From Emydura subglobosa (Eukaryota > Chordata > Testudines > Chelidae), in contig ML679960.1 in assembly GCA_007922225.1 (NCBI GenBank), forward strand, positions 3,858,032 through 3,922,031: a stretch of 64,000 nucleotides of DNA, given 5' to 3'. Position 1 is the stretch's first letter. Each line of letters begins with the position of its first letter. The notes under the pieces were generated by a model. That model saw only the letters and a list, made by a program, of their open reading frames with translations, searched no databases and was not told the origin of the DNA. Shown piece after piece: positions 20,651 to 34,200 of the stretch. The position numbers were made by a program, and so were the translations under genes.

Positions 20651-23140
20651 TTTAATAGTCTTACACAGCAATATGATATAACAGACAAATTCTAATGTCG
20701 CTGAATGTGTGCTTAGAAAATCCACTCTTTGCTGCAGTTTCATATTGCACAGTGTAATCTGTCATATAAAATCCTTTTGGGCTCTACAGATCTTATATCT
20801 AGTGACAGTAGAGATACGTAATTCTTAGAAGTCTTCTGCAGCTTTAAATTGATGCTTTCTCCATATTCTGAAATCCATTTGTCAAGTGCATCCAAAATAT
20901 ATATTCTTATAAGGCATTGCAGATTTCACCTCTTAATATGCACCTTAATGTTTTCCTTGATTTGCACAAAAACACCAAATGATAAATCACATTAATTATT
21001 TTAAGAAAAGATTATAAGGAGTCAGTGCTTCTCTCTATTCTTGCAAGTAATTCCTGTTGATACAGAGGTGAGAAAATAAATTTCATACGCAATGCTCATT
21101 GCCTGTCATACTTTTTTGTTTTGTTTTTGGGAAAGCATACCAAGAAGCCAGAGATCTAATTGTATAAATGAATTTGCCTTAAGAATATTGGTCATGTGGA
21201 ACCTGATTAGTCATAAAACTAAATCATTTGCAAAGTTACTTATCTATGTAGCAAAAGACAGTAGTATGGTAATTTGAATTTGTAGTATATAGAGAGTTAT
21301 TTCACACTGGCTTTTGGAAAGCATTACTGGTCTAAATATTCTGAAACTGGAAGCATAGTAGAAACAATGAAGGATAATTAAAAATAGGAGATAGCTGATA
21401 AAAAGTTGATGACTTCTTCCAAGAAGAGAGAGAGTTATTAAAAAGCATACAGAATTACTTATGAATGACAAGAAGCTGTACTATACCGAGTTTCCACCAA
21501 ATATTGTCTCTGATATTGTGGGTCCATAGAGTATACTATAGAGAAAAGTACTATAGAGGTTAGATGTTCTGGTAATACTCTAACTACAAACGTAAAGCTA
21601 GAATGGGTTGTAATGAATGGCTAGAATGGGTTGTACTTGAAGATGCACTCTCATCTCTGTGGTGTTTTGATATTTTTTGAAAGATATTGCAAGATTTTAA
21701 CAAGACAAAACTTGTTTACTAAAACTCAGTAAAATATCCCTTTGTCCTCCTGAATATTTATTTTGTAAGAATTCGTCTGTTAGATAAATAAGAAAAAGGT
21801 GAGAACTTCCTAGCTATTTTTTTAAAAAATTTAGTTTGACTTAGAGTAATGGTGTTACTTTGCACTTATAAAGCACACTTCATCCGAGGATCTCAAAGCA
21901 CCTTGTAAGCAATTCAGTCTCACAGCATCCCATTTTTTATGCATAAACTTAGAAAAGCTAAAGTACTGATCCTGCGGACACTTCCATATACTTATATGGA
22001 AGTTAACCACATATAAAATTGTGTGCAGCTTTGGAGGCTTACGTTACTTGCTTAACAATAATACCCCATGGTTGCAGACACTGCTGCAGAGAGAAGAAGC
22101 TGCCGTTCATGTGGTACAACCAAGTGATCCATTTGCCACTGTGGAAAAATCAATGTAGTCACTGAAGAGTACTTTAAATGGCTAAAGCCTTAATTTTAAA
22201 GGACACAGTCAACCAGAAATTTAGTCAATTGGGGGGGGGGGATATCTGCCTCTGCCAACTTTTGAACCTTTACAATCTCCTTTTTTTTTTAAGTTGTAAC
22301 CTTGTTGCTGTTTGAAAGATTCCCATAAAGAGATGGGGGAAACTGATCACACAGGGAGACCATGAAACTGGTTATACACAAAGTGTCAAAATGTAAAATT
22401 TGCTTGAAAATGTAATTGACTACAAACTTCAAAGAACAGGATAAATGTATGAAGTGTGTTTTAAAAAAAGGTTTGGTAGTTATTAGGAAAAAGTCACATT
22501 ATGACCCATTGAGTGATGTTTAGGTCTAGGTTGCTTCTGTTTGGGGAAATCTTGATTGACTGATTGTTTATAAATGCTCCTTACTGTTCTGGGGAAGAGG
22601 AGTTGGTGTCATATGCATTCTGTTCACATCCTATTCTAGTACCTGAAAATTCATGTCCTCTGGAATGGCTGCAATTGGCAATTTATTTTTTTGATCCTGA
22701 GCATGTCCTGACAGTTCAGAGAAGGAAGATGAGAACAAATTCTGCTCTCTTCTCTTTCCACTAGGCACTTCTCCTTCCTCCTGTTTTCGTGTCATCCTCT
22801 GGTCACTCTTGCTGAGTGCAGACAGACTCCACTCCCAGTTATTGGTCTCCCTCTTCCTTTCTGCCTTACATAAGGTTACCAACCTACCTACCTGCACAGA
22901 GCTCACTTCTGACCCAGATTTGACTGCCCCAACTCATGTCATCTCTTGAGGCACAATGTTGGCCTGAGGGATAGAGAGGAATTGTCAGCAGGAGGAAATT
23001 GGGTAGGGAGGATTGTTTCCCAAGAAGACAAAATTGATTTATGCTCTGAAAAATGAAGATTGATGGTTGTTGCAGTGTTTATCCTAGTTAGGGTAACTAT
23101 AGATTCTGCTCTTATTCATAGGTGTTTAATCTAGTTTTGA
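20651..23140. other. Distal 3' UTR or intergenic DNA
   Basis: AT-rich DNA downstream of PDK3. It holds a MIR-like segment (21845-21955), a perfect 10-bp-arm palindrome CTTCCATATA/TATATGGAAG at 21981-22002, a G-run near 22231 and a T-run near 22280. No gene was found. Confidence 0.5.
21845..21955 (+). mobile_element. MIR/CORE-SINE-like remnant
   Basis: The words GCACTTATAAAGCACACTTC, GAGGATCTCAAAGCACCTTG and AGTCTCACAGCATCCC resemble the reptile version of MIR-type tails (GAGGATCCCAAAGCGCTTTA...CTCACAACACCCC). It is diverged and lacks visible ends. Confidence 0.5.
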
Positions 23141-23149
23141 ATCATAGGA

Positions 23150-23420
23150 AGCTATTTGCCTCAGTGTCCTGTGGCATTGAATTCAAAAGTTAAATTTTAT
23201 GCAGTGTAAAAACGTATTTCCTTTTTATCCATTTCAGATTTAAAGCTCTCTAACTTTATAATATTCCCTTGTCTTGAGTTACAGACTGCAGTAGATTATA
23301 ATACATCTTCAGCCCTTTGTCATTAACAAAGACTGAGCTATACATACTGTTTCCTAGATTCTTCTTGAGAATTTACAACTGACTGTCATACCTTGGTGGG
23401 ATTGCAGTGGTTTAACTTTT
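23150..23420 (-). mobile_element. Old CR1 3'-UTR remnant
   Basis: The reverse-strand CR1-type words CCTGTGGCATTGAATTCAAAAG, GTGTAAAAACGTATTTCCTTT, ATATTCCCTTGTCTTG and ATACATCTTCAGCCCT follow the same order as in CR1 copies elsewhere in the window, but with heavy divergence. The orientation is inferred from that order. Confidence 0.6.
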
Positions 23421-23834
23421 CTTTCTTTCTAGTGTGAATCTTCTGACATGTCTATCTTGAATTTAATCTGTTAATTTGTAGCTCAAATACGTAAAGTTGT
23501 TAGATATTTATTGAAGTTTCTTTTTTTAAAAAGTCAGAAAACCTTGTGCTTCTTGATTTTTCTATATTTCACAAGCTAAGGGGTCTCTCAGGGTCAGTAC
23601 TTGGAGATGAAACTTTCAAGGAATACCTAAATGCTCAGGTCAGTATTGTCTGGAAATGCAGTAGTTGGCACTCAGTACTTGACCTGTTGACCCAGCATAA
23701 TACCAAGGGAATCTTATGCTGCTGCAGTTTGTGCTATCTTTTGGATAATATTTACAATGTGTAGGTCCTGTCCTCCTATAGAAGTTCCCTTAGCACTTCT
23801 ATTCTTTTAGCACTTCTGAAGGAGTATGGATGTC

Positions 23835-24998
23835 CTCTCATGGATCAGTAACTGATTAAAAGATAAACAAAGGATAGGAATAAATGGACAGTTTTCACAA
23901 TGAAGAGAGGTAAATAGTGGGGCACCCCAAGGATGTGTACTGGGACCAATGCTGCTCAACATACTCAAATGACCTGGAAAAAAGGGTGAGATGGCAAATT
24001 TTGCAGATGACACAAAATTACTCAAGATAGTTAAGTCCAAAGCTGACTGCGAAGAGCTAGAAAGGGGTCTCACAAACCTGGTTGACTGGGCAACAAAATG
24101 GCAGATTGAAATTCAGTGTTGATAAATGCAAAGAAATACACATTGGAGAACATGATCCCAACTATTCATAGGAAATGATGGAATCTAAATTAGCTGTTAA
24201 CATTCAAGAAAGAGATTGTGGGGTTATCGTGGATCATTCTCTGAGAACATCTGATCAATGTGCAGCTGCAGTCAAAAAAACTAACAATGTTAGCAACCAT
24301 TAGGAAAGGATAGATAATAAGACAATATATCCATGGTACGCCCACACCTTGAATACTGTATGCAGTTCTGGGTTACCCCGTCTCAAAAAAGATACATTAG
24401 AATTGAAAAAAGTAGAGAGGCAATAAAAATGATTAAAGGTATAGAACAGATTCCATATGAGGAGAAATTTAAGAGATTGGGACTATTCAGTTTAGAAAAG
24501 AGATGAGAGAGGAAGGGATATGATAGAGGTCTATAAAATCATGACTGATATGGAGACAGTGAATAAGGAAGTGTTATTTATTCCTTCACAAAACACAAGA
24601 ACTGGGTGTCAACCAATGAAATTAATAGTCAGCAGGTTTAAAACAAACATAGGGAAATACCTCTTCACACAAAATACAGTCAACCAGTGGCATTCCTTGC
24701 CAGGGGAATTCGTGATGGCCAAAAGTATAACTGGGTTCAAAAAAGAATTGGATAAGTTCATGGAGGATAGGTCCATCAATGCCTCTTAGCCAAGATGATC
24801 AGGGACACAGACCTATGTGCTGATATTCCTAAACCTCTGACTGCCAGAAACTGGGACTAAATGATGGGGATGGATCACTCGATAAATTGCCCTGTTCTAT
24901 TCATTCCCTCTGAAGAACCTGGCACCAGCAACTGTCAAAAGACAGTATACTGTGCTAGACGGACCATTGGTCTGATCCAATATGGCTATTCTTATGAT
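23835..24998 (+). mobile_element. CR1 LINE, 3' end of ORF2 plus 3' UTR
   Basis: This is the best preserved LINE of the window, about 1.16 kb. The + strand reads the C-terminal part of the CR1 ORF2 protein with a few stops and frameshifts. An intact stretch at 24520-24789 begins [20 protein letters not shown] and ends [16 protein letters not shown], typical of the CR1 terminus. It continues into the 3' UTR words AGACAGTATACTGTGCTAGA, CGGACCATTGGTCTGATCCA and ATATGGCTATTCTTATG. It is 5'-truncated and non-functional. Confidence 0.9.
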
Positions 24999-25951
24999 GT
25001 AAATCCTGGTATTCTTGCCAAATTTTATCTCCAGTTATAAATTCTGCCTATAGCTCCAGTTGTGTATATTTTTCTTTTATGGCCTTAAGTGTTGTGTAGA
25101 GTTCATGTTCACTGTGAAACAGTTGTTGCTTTCCAACCTAGAAGTGACTGCTTTTCAGTGGGGTGTGGTGTGATCTCTGTATTTTCTGTCTCACCAGCCA
25201 GATGAAGCATTTGGGGGAAATCATGGCCAACTTGAAGTCAGTGGCAAAACTCCAATTGATTTCACCTTTAATGTTTTTATAAAGTGCATTTAGAGGCTTA
25301 CATCTAAGGTGCTATAAAGTGCAAAGTGAGCTTGACTGATCTAAATAATTTTGTATTAAAAAAACTCTATTTCAGGGTCAAGTGTATTTATCTCTTGACA
25401 ATTATCCATGCCAAGTTGGCTGTTAGACATTTAATTAGTATGCTTGTTTCCTTGGTTGTAGCAGAGATGCTGTCATTTTGTAATAGCTCGTCATCTGCTC
25501 TTTCTGGATATTCATGTACTTATGAATGAAAATATTCTAACATGTTTTAGTGATAAAAGAATCTTTGAGGGCAGTTTGTAGTGGATGAGGATGATTTATT
25601 TTACTGTTTAATAGAAAGAGGAGATGTTTACCAAAAGATTATTAAATAAACACAATTTTTAAGGCTATACACGTAGCAACTTCAGGGCTCAATCCTGCAA
25701 ACACAGACATAAGTACTCATGAGAGTAATCCTATTCAAGTCAATTTGTTCACAGGCTCAGGACCTAAACTATCAATGGTCCTTAAAATAATCTTTATCTG
25801 TGGTGTTCTGTAAAATATTTTTTCTGTTGACTTAGTTTTTATGATCTTTTATTTCATTTGTTTTAATTTCATTACTAAAACTCTCCAAGTATTTCACAGA
25901 TTGGCATAATTAAACTTGCTCCTTTCTTCAACAGTTCGAAACACTCTAGGT
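24999..25951. other. Intergenic DNA
   Basis: AT-rich sequence without a recognised gene. The segment 25685-25760 has the GGGCTCAATCCTGCAAA and ATTCAAGTCAATTTG words of the palindromic CAAGTCAATGG repeat class found elsewhere in the window. Confidence 0.5.
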
Positions 25952-26180
25952 CAGCGGTTCTCAACTGGTGGTACGTGTACCACCGGTGGTACTTTGAAGA
26001 AGGCTGGGTGGTACGCGAGCCATATCGCGCCGTTGAATCGGCCGCTGAAAAGGGGCAAACGGCGGCAGGGTTTTGGCGGAGGGCATTGTTCCCCCCCATG
26101 TAACCCTGCCGCCGCCGAAAGTCCCCCCCTTTTTTTTCCCCGAGTGGTTCTCGGGGGGCGGGAAAAGTTGAGAACCGCTG
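25952..26180. mobile_element. Short non-autonomous hAT element
   Basis: The ends CAGCGGTTCTCAACT and AGTTGAGAACCGCTG are perfect 15-bp inverted repeats, flanked by the exact 8-bp duplication CTCTAGGT (25944-25951 and 26181-26188). The left end carries the palindromic GGTGGTACGTGTACCACC motif also present in the 13366-13844 element, and the interior shares GGCGGCAGGGTTTTGGCGGA-like sequence with it. The two are therefore members of one family; this one lacks the 41-bp array. Confidence 0.94.
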
Positions 26181-26188
26181 CTCTAGGT

Positions 26189-29185
26189 AATATTGGTAGG
26201 ACTCTATAGATTTTACGTGTTGCTTTGATGTTTGCCATCTTGTATTGTAGCATGCTATTTTATTTCTTCTATTTCATTTGAAAATTTCCTTTGAATTGAA
26301 TACTCCTGAAAGGTGCCAGTTTGACAGTTCTGGAAATCAAAGTCCTCCATCTACAAACTGTGTTAGAGCCTGGACAATGGCAGGCAGTTTCCCCACTCTG
26401 CTCTGCCAGTGTGCTTCAACCCTGTTCAGCAGGGACTGCCTTTAGGTGTGAGATCCCAGGCCCATGCCTTCCTTGCTCTCTCTGCTGAAACTGCTAATAC
26501 AATGTAAAATTGTTGTCAGATGTTTTGAAGTGTGGATAAAAGTATTTATAATGGTAACTCTTTTGGGTCACTGCTTACCTAGGGTGCATAAGAACTGGCA
26601 TTCTCGAGAGCAAAGGCACTTTACCATGTTAATTCCTTGAGAGGGCATGGTTTATAATGCTGGCAAATAACTGTTTTGAATACGTTTGGCTATTTAGGTG
26701 TGTGGAGAGGGGGAGTCAAATTTTTCAAGAGATTCCATGCAGATGTTTTTAAATTTTTATTTAGGTTTCCTGTATTTTGTGTTGGAATTGTTTTTAGTCT
26801 AGTAACCATGTCCTTCAATTTGTTATACTGTATACTCTCAAGCTTCTTTCCCTTTTCCTTTTCATTTCTGTCAAATTAAACAAAAAAAAGATTACCTTGT
26901 GAGATCTTTAAGGGAACTAACTACCTTTGTAGATTTATATTAATCAGAGGGACTTATTTGGGTCCATATTCAGCAGTATACTTAAGTACTTGCTTAAATT
27001 TCTCTGACTTCATTAAACTTAAGCAGGTGGTTAAGTGAACTGCTGAATTGGGGCAGTAGGCAGATTTTAGTAAGGAAAGTGTAAATATGCGATTAGTTTC
27101 TTCAAATTTGATGTGGACTTTACTTTCCATGTCAGAAATACTTCCATATAGAGCCCAGGGTGACTTTGTGTCACAAAATCAGTACTTAAATAGTTGAGTT
27201 TTTGTTAGTCTGTTGTCTTTATTACTAGCCATTTTTCCTAAGATATCTTGGACACACAGGTTTGGGAATTCCAAAGGGTCCCCCTTCCCCAAAGGTTTAT
27301 TTAGTAATGCCATATCTTAATTTCTGATTATTTTATGTTCAATTATATCTCTGATATGCACATAATCGATGCAACTACTTCCTTAAAAGAACTACTCTAG
27401 TACTTTGACTTGTCGATAGGTTTCATTCAGTTTTATTTGTTTTGTAGTTACAAAGTAATCTGAATTTTCCAGATTGATTTTTAAGGTTGAAAGTTTTAAT
27501 CTGTTTAATAAATATAGATGTGTGTATATGTTGCATTCCTATCAAATATGATCTAGGTGCTTGCTTTCTAGGGAACTTCTGAACACAACTCCAAGGAGTC
27601 TTAGAACCTTGTAAGAGACAACTTACTCTGACCCCAAGGTCTTTTCATTTACAATTTAAAGAAAATTTAAATTACATTTCTTTTTTAGTTACCTTTTCTT
27701 TTGTTGGTTCTTGTGGCACTGAGTAATGACTACTTATTTTAAGAAAGCTAGAGCCTCATCCTAGCAAGTTCTACATTACACAGTTATTTCATGAGGGCAC
27801 CATGCAAAGAACCTACAACATTGCTGTCTCTACCTTTTGTAAAAAAATTTAATAAACAAAATTAAATAAAATACTTGGTTTGATAAGGATTTTGAAATGT
27901 AAGTAGGAAGAGTTGTGGTACGAAGTCAAAAATGGCTGCTTACTAAACAGTCTTAACAGCTCCGAATCGTGTGGGAGTTTTTGGTGTTTTTGTAGAATTT
28001 AATAGATGCTTTACTGACGACTGCACAAACCACATTGTGTCCAGCTTTTTGAAAAAGTTTGTCACACATTCATCTGATACCTTTGTAAACCTGTTTTCCC
28101 AGGCAGTCCTACAATAAAACTTGCTTTCCTTTTTCATTTATAATCTAAACTCCACAGGTTATAACAGTGACTTTTATCACAACTCATTTTCATTTTGTCT
28201 GTATGTGGTGGACTTGTTTTTCCTGAATCAAATGTATTTGCTCTTCCCCCATCATATTAATAGGAGAGTTAGAGTCCCAGGTCCCTTGACTAGGAATTGG
28301 GATTTTCCAAATTACTGCCTAGACTGTGATTGTACTAATAGGCGCTCCCAACACTCCCTATCCTGCGCTCAGTGTCAGTAGATTAAACTGCAGTGATTGT
28401 TTCAGTTTAAAGGGTCCTGTGGTAAATTTAAATAAATCAAGTTGCCATCTGCCAGTCAGTTGGTCAGTGTGTGGTTTTTTTGTTTTTTTCTTAAATATCC
28501 TGAGACCACACCACAGCTGATGTTGGGCTCCAGAAAAAGCTGTCCTATTAGAGGGACACTCATATAGAAAAAGCATTAGCAAGGTTTATACTGAAGAACA
28601 CAGAAAGAAGAATTATGGTGCTTCAGTAGCTGTGCATGTGATATGTGCTCTGTAAACCTGATGTTCAGCATTTTTTGTGTGCAAGGATTGCTGTTGGTTG
28701 TTTGACTTTCATCTCATTATCCCTTTGTTACATGGCAACTCAAGTATTTGTTTCCCCATCTAGTGGATTACCATTGGCTGGGATTATAAAAATTAGCTTG
28801 TGATTTTGGCTGGAGACAACTTGAAAGAGTCTGTAAGTTGGTGGAAGGTTTCACCAGCAAGGAAATAGAAATAAATCGCCAAACTTTTTAAGGCCCTTTC
28901 CACACAATCTTCACATAACAAAAAAACCCAAATCAGCTGACAAACACTGGGCAAATAATCTCCAGAGGCTTTGCTCTTCCCTTTATTTCCCCTTTGCTCC
29001 AGCTTCGTCTTCCTATTATATTCCACCCTGAACAGCCATGTGGTCAGCTGGACCTGTTAACACTCTTAAAGACTGCAGAGTGCTTACCTTATTACTGGCC
29101 TGATTTCCGGGAAGAGCCACATGCCAACTCTGTGAAAATCAGGCTTCTTGTAAGGTGGTTCAAATCACTAGTCACTTGAAAAGCC
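26189..29185. other. Intergenic DNA
   Basis: No gene found. A palindromic repeat of the GTCCATATTCAGCAGT...CTGCTGAATTGGGGC type spans about 26960-27055. At 28501-28590 and 28780-28800 there is ordinary AT-rich sequence. Open frames here are short and on both strands. Confidence 0.5.
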
Positions 29186-29189
29186 TGAT

Positions 29190-29310
29190 CATTTTTATTT
29201 GATATTTATTACCCAGAAGCCCAGTGAGGATGAGGGCCCCAGGGTTGGGCGCTGTACAAATGCATATGAAGACACTTGTCCCTAAAATGCTTGCAATCTA
29301 AGTGATTGTG
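29190..29310 (+). repeat. Ancient amniote interspersed repeat
   Basis: The words TATTTATTACCCAGAAGCCC, AGTGAGGATGAGGGCCCCAG, TTGGGCGCTGTACAAATGCA and AATGCTTGCAATCTAA match a repeat common in turtles, crocodiles and birds (GGCCCCA...GTGCTAGGCGCTGTACAAACACA...GCTTACAATCTAA). I cannot give it a firm family name. Confidence 0.55.
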
Positions 29311-31109
29311 GGCATATATGATCAAAGCATACCCTTTATTGTGACATGGGAATTCATAATTGCGAACTCAAGTGACTAATTCCTTGCTGTACAATTTCAT
29401 TTTTCTGATATGTCTTTCTGCTAGAAAGTCTGGAAACTTGTTGGTAGACAGGACATAGTCCTTTGATCAGGGAAAGATTGATATCACCATTCATATAAGC
29501 AAAAGATAAGTGAATCCTAGTGAAGCAAAAAGGAGACGGATACCATTCTAATACCTCTTTCTGCTATCTTTACTCCTGTACAACACAGTCTGATTCAAGC
29601 TGCATAAAATATCTGAGATCTGAATTCACTGACCTGATGTGCCAGTTGCTGACTGAAGGAAGGCAAAAGGCAACTGGTGAATATTGCTGTTTCTTAAAAC
29701 TATGGCTTTCCTGTGGTGTTCTTATGGGTCCCCTGAGCATGTTGACAGATCAACTGTCATTCTGCATTTGAGAAGAATCCATACAGCCACACCTGACACT
29801 TGGAGATACTAGATTTTGCTCAAGGATGGGTTTTTTTCCAAGCAAAAATTAAGCCATTAAAGCTTCAAAAGCAGCGTTGGGGATTTGGTAATATAAAATG
29901 ACATTTTGAGGTAGGGCAGTAGAACTTATCTGTCTAGGTGTTGTGTGCATCACCATGGTATCAGAGCATCTTCAAGGCTTTTGCAATTCAAGGCTCTACA
30001 AAATTGCAGATCCCACAGCCATTTTAAAGATGATCGCACTATGTTTCAATATTAGTCAATATTAGTATTCTCTTAGTTGAATGCGTACAGTGCCAGCAGT
30101 CAGTATGGGCTACTTCTCATGTATTTCATTGGGATATAGTGTTTTCTTGCCAGTTAAGTCCCTGCTTTTGAGCTATCCAGAAGCCTTGTGTTTGCCTTGT
30201 GAAGTCTCGGGTTTCATGGCCTAGAAACTGTGGAAGTTCTGCTGAAATTCTGCAGTTGAAAAATACAATATCTGACTCTTTTTTGTTGTCTAAATCGAGC
30301 CTGTAGATACTTAGATCTCTAATTTATCCTCTTCTCTGGTAAGTGTGTTGGAAACTCATAATGATGAAGAGTGATATGAATCTGCAAACTTGTTCTATTA
30401 CATTTGTATCTTCTTTTTAAATGTTATGCATTTTTTAAAAAAAAATGCTTAATATACCAGATGAGGAATTACTGACTTTGGATTTTGATACCGTCATAGC
30501 TAAGAATTAAACAATGAATGGGAATGGATTTGCAAAATGCTTTTTTTCCTGTGCTATAAATCCTTTTCAGAGACATTCTAATCCAGTTTAATTAGATGTA
30601 GCTAGACTTTTGTCAGATACTGTAATTCAGAATAATGATCAGCTATAGAAGGTAATATTTTCTACTGGAATTTTTATTAACTAGTTCTGTTAAGTAATAA
30701 TAAGGATGACAAAATCAACTGCAGGAAGGTTAATTGTTAGGAGTATATAGTGGATTATTTTTCATACCTAAATTATTTTAGTTTTGAAGATGATTTGCAT
30801 GGAGAAGCATTATTTCTTGTCTTGGAAAGTTACTTACATTTTAGAAAAATAGACTTGCAAAATATTTAAAATTCCAGTGTACATTCTTTATATATTTGTC
30901 TTGTCACCAGCACATTTTTCCATAATTAAATGCTATTTTTGTTTCTGCGTTGTAATGTTTGGTTATTGTGCATGCATCGTTGTGGCTTTTGTTCTTGTAA
31001 GGATATCTTATGCTTCTAATATCAAAATGTTCTTGGAAAACATTGGATATTTGTACTGTCAAAATAACACCAGGCACTTTTCATCTTGAAATTCACAAAC
31101 GTCTTTGTA

Positions 31110-31265
31110 AAGTTAGGTAAGTACTTTATCATTTTCCTCATTTTATAGAAGGAAAAATGGAGGCACACAGGAGCTTAAATTACATACTAATAATTCTGGG
31201 CAGATAAAGGGATAGAAACCCAGGTTCCCTGATTCCCAGTCCCCTTCTCTAACCACTCTAATAAA
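31110..31265 (+). mobile_element. MIR SINE
   Basis: It shows the MIR core order: AAGTACTTTATCATTTTCCTCA, ATTTTATAGAAGGAAAAATG, GAGGCACACAGGAGC, then GGGATAGAAACCCAGGTTCC and TCTCTAACCACTC. These are diverged forms of CCCCATTTTACAGATGAGGAAACTGAGGCACA and CTTAACCACT. Confidence 0.7.
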
Positions 31266-34200
31266 TTACAAGAATACATAAATTGCTACGTCTGAGGTCA
31301 CCTTTCTTTCTCCTGAAGAAATATTTTTACCACGTGTAAGAAATCTGCATTGTATTTCCTCACTGCTTCAGTACTTGCCCTTTGGCATCTTAGACTATTC
31401 AGTAGACCTAGGAAGTGGTTAATAATGTAGCATTGAAATAGCAGAATCTGTCAGTATGTACTATATGATGTTTGACAGTAGCTATATTTAGAATGGAGAG
31501 CTACCAGTTGCTGCAGCAGTATAATTAAGATGTGTAGCTCCAGAACACAGGATCACATTAAAAAGGCCCAATTTATTATGCTAGTAATCTCCCATTATAT
31601 TATTCATACACTTTTATTTTGCAGACTTCTTTAATGCAGTTCATTCTGGTTATTCAGTATGTGGTTTCATTTCTGCCAGTGTAACCAGAAGTCTTAAATG
31701 GTAAACGGTTTTAAAACGTTTTGTATCGCTGATTATTTTTTTGTCTGAAGAATTTTCTTAACAGAAAAATTAAACTTGTAAGCTATTTGAGTCAGATTTT
31801 TCTGTATTCAGTGTCTCTTGCCATTGGGGCTGTTCATTTTTGTTGGAGTTGTACTGATTTTTCAAAATGTGGTATACAATGAAATTAATTAGTAAATTAA
31901 ATCTACACATTCTGATCAAAAGCATCATCTGGGCCAGTGACTCATTCCAAGCAATTCATTAGAAAACGGTTCTCTATCTGTCTCTGAGACAACCTGTTCT
32001 TGGATCATTCATTCAAACATATTTCTTTTTATGTGTCTCCTGTTCTGAGGACATTATGCACATCACTTGCTTCTACTGGCATGAAGGTTAGTAAGTCAAA
32101 AGACTTAATTTGATAGCTGCCAACACTTATTTTACTTTGCCTCTTAATCAAAGTCATTGGAAGTTTATAATTGGGGAAAAAAATTAATGCAGTCAAACAT
32201 TTAATCAAGTTAAATGGGCATGGCTCTTTATAATTAAACAAGTAAATTGTGTTTACAGTATGTTTTCATATAGATCCCTTATTATTGTAACTTTCAGTCC
32301 CAGCATAGATCAGGTGTTGCTACTTTTTGTATTACACTAGACTAATTCTTTCAGTGGATAGTGTCACTAGTATTTTTTGTGTTTCCTTAAAAAGTGTTTT
32401 TCATATGTATGTGAAGTGTGTGGGCACTTAAAATGCAGAAACCATTTTAGCATGCTGCACATTGTGTTGTGGTATAGACGTTTCACTGGAATTCTATATA
32501 TAAAGATTTTTTAAATTTTTTTTTCTGTTTTGTTTCACCTTGATCTTATGTTCTTTTTATGTTAACAGGTCCATTGTTCTGTAGAAGCATATTTAATACC
32601 CAACTTTGGGCCATGAATAGAGTCTTTTCTATATGTAAGCTAAGACAACCCTGTCTCTATATAAGAGTGAATCATTTTGTTGCAAATAAACTATGCAACC
32701 ATGTGTTCAGTTAGAGGAACCTATTTTGTTTTTGTTCATGTACCATTCTAAATTCTGGATGAGTAGTGCTTTCTGTTGAACTAAAGGTTTAGTGTTTCCA
32801 GCAGGAGACCACTGACCTTCATTTGTCTTTAAAAGAGGCTGGCATCAACAATTCCTAACCTTTTGCAAGGTGTGCTCAAAATTTTGCAAAGAACATTAGT
32901 GTTTGAAAACTATGTATACTGCATCGTGTCTAAGCCAAAAATATTTATTCTGTATTGTAGCACTGTAGTTTAACTGGTATTGCACAAACATGATATTATT
33001 TGTGATCTGCAAATATGTTTCAATAAGAGTCTGAATCTGGTGATATATTTAAAAAGCATTAGATCTTAATATTGCATTGTATATTTTATTATGCAAGTGA
33101 TGTTACTTGCTGCAAGTTCTTGTTTTACAGTACACAAACTGAACGTCTTCATTTTAATAGGGCATTAAAATAACTTTGCCAGTTATAAGTTATATCTAAG
33201 CAGTTTTTGTGGCACTGAAAAATGGTCTGCTTTGAGATAAATGTTCAAATATTTATACAAAACAAATACTGAAACAAAAGATGATCCTGTCGCAATGTCC
33301 TGGAGCGCTTTTATTTCAAGTGACATACATGGAGTCACTTTGTCTGGTGGTGCAGTAATGATCGCGCTTGTTCACTGGGCTATCATTGATTAGCTGCTTT
33401 CTAATTAAAGAATAAACTTGTTTTGTTCACCTACAGTTGAGGTCATTTTATCCATGTGATGTTAATAATGAATTGATTTCTGATTTCTCTCTAATTTGGG
33501 GGGGCTCGGGTTTTGCATTAAAATTTCAGATAACTGGCCATTGGAGTGACTGGCACCAATTCGATTGATGATTGGTATAATTAAATACAAATACTGTACC
33601 TTATCCAGCAATCTTTTCACTTGTGAGTGGTCTCATTGAAACCTGTGGGGCTATTTCGTGGTGAGAGAAATTACAAAACCTTGGCCTCCTATTTGGGTGA
33701 CTCATTGACCTAAAATGAGTTTGTGATTGAAAACTCATGTTAATTCTTATGCAGGAGAAGTCTTCTGCTGCTTTTATTTATGTACACGTACGATATGAAT
33801 ATTTAAAACAACCTCCTTCTTTTCTTTATTTGGAATAACATACACACCTGAGACCCTTCAGACAGCCAAATCAGAAAAGTCCACTCAGCCTAAATCAGTT
33901 TGATAATAAGTGTCAGATCTTGTTTTATGTTTTAAAATAAGTGTCAGATCTTGTTTGTTGCAGATTTGCATAAATGCAGTTTGTTGACACTCTTTTAATC
34001 ATAAATTCCTGTGATCCAATTTCAATAAAAAAAGAAACTCCTTGACTTGTAAATTGAGCACACCAAATATTCATAAAAGTGTGGAAAGGTTATGCTGCTG
34101 TTTTTCTGGGTTATTTTCAAAGTGAAAAGAAAATACAGGCTAATATATATGTCCATGCATATTTTAGGTCAATCCTGCTTTGTCACCCTAGCTGTTCAGT

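Noticed and set aside
24520..24789. 89-codon frame as a host gene
   Set aside because: It matches the C-terminus of the CR1 ORF2 protein and lies in a 5'-truncated CR1 copy.
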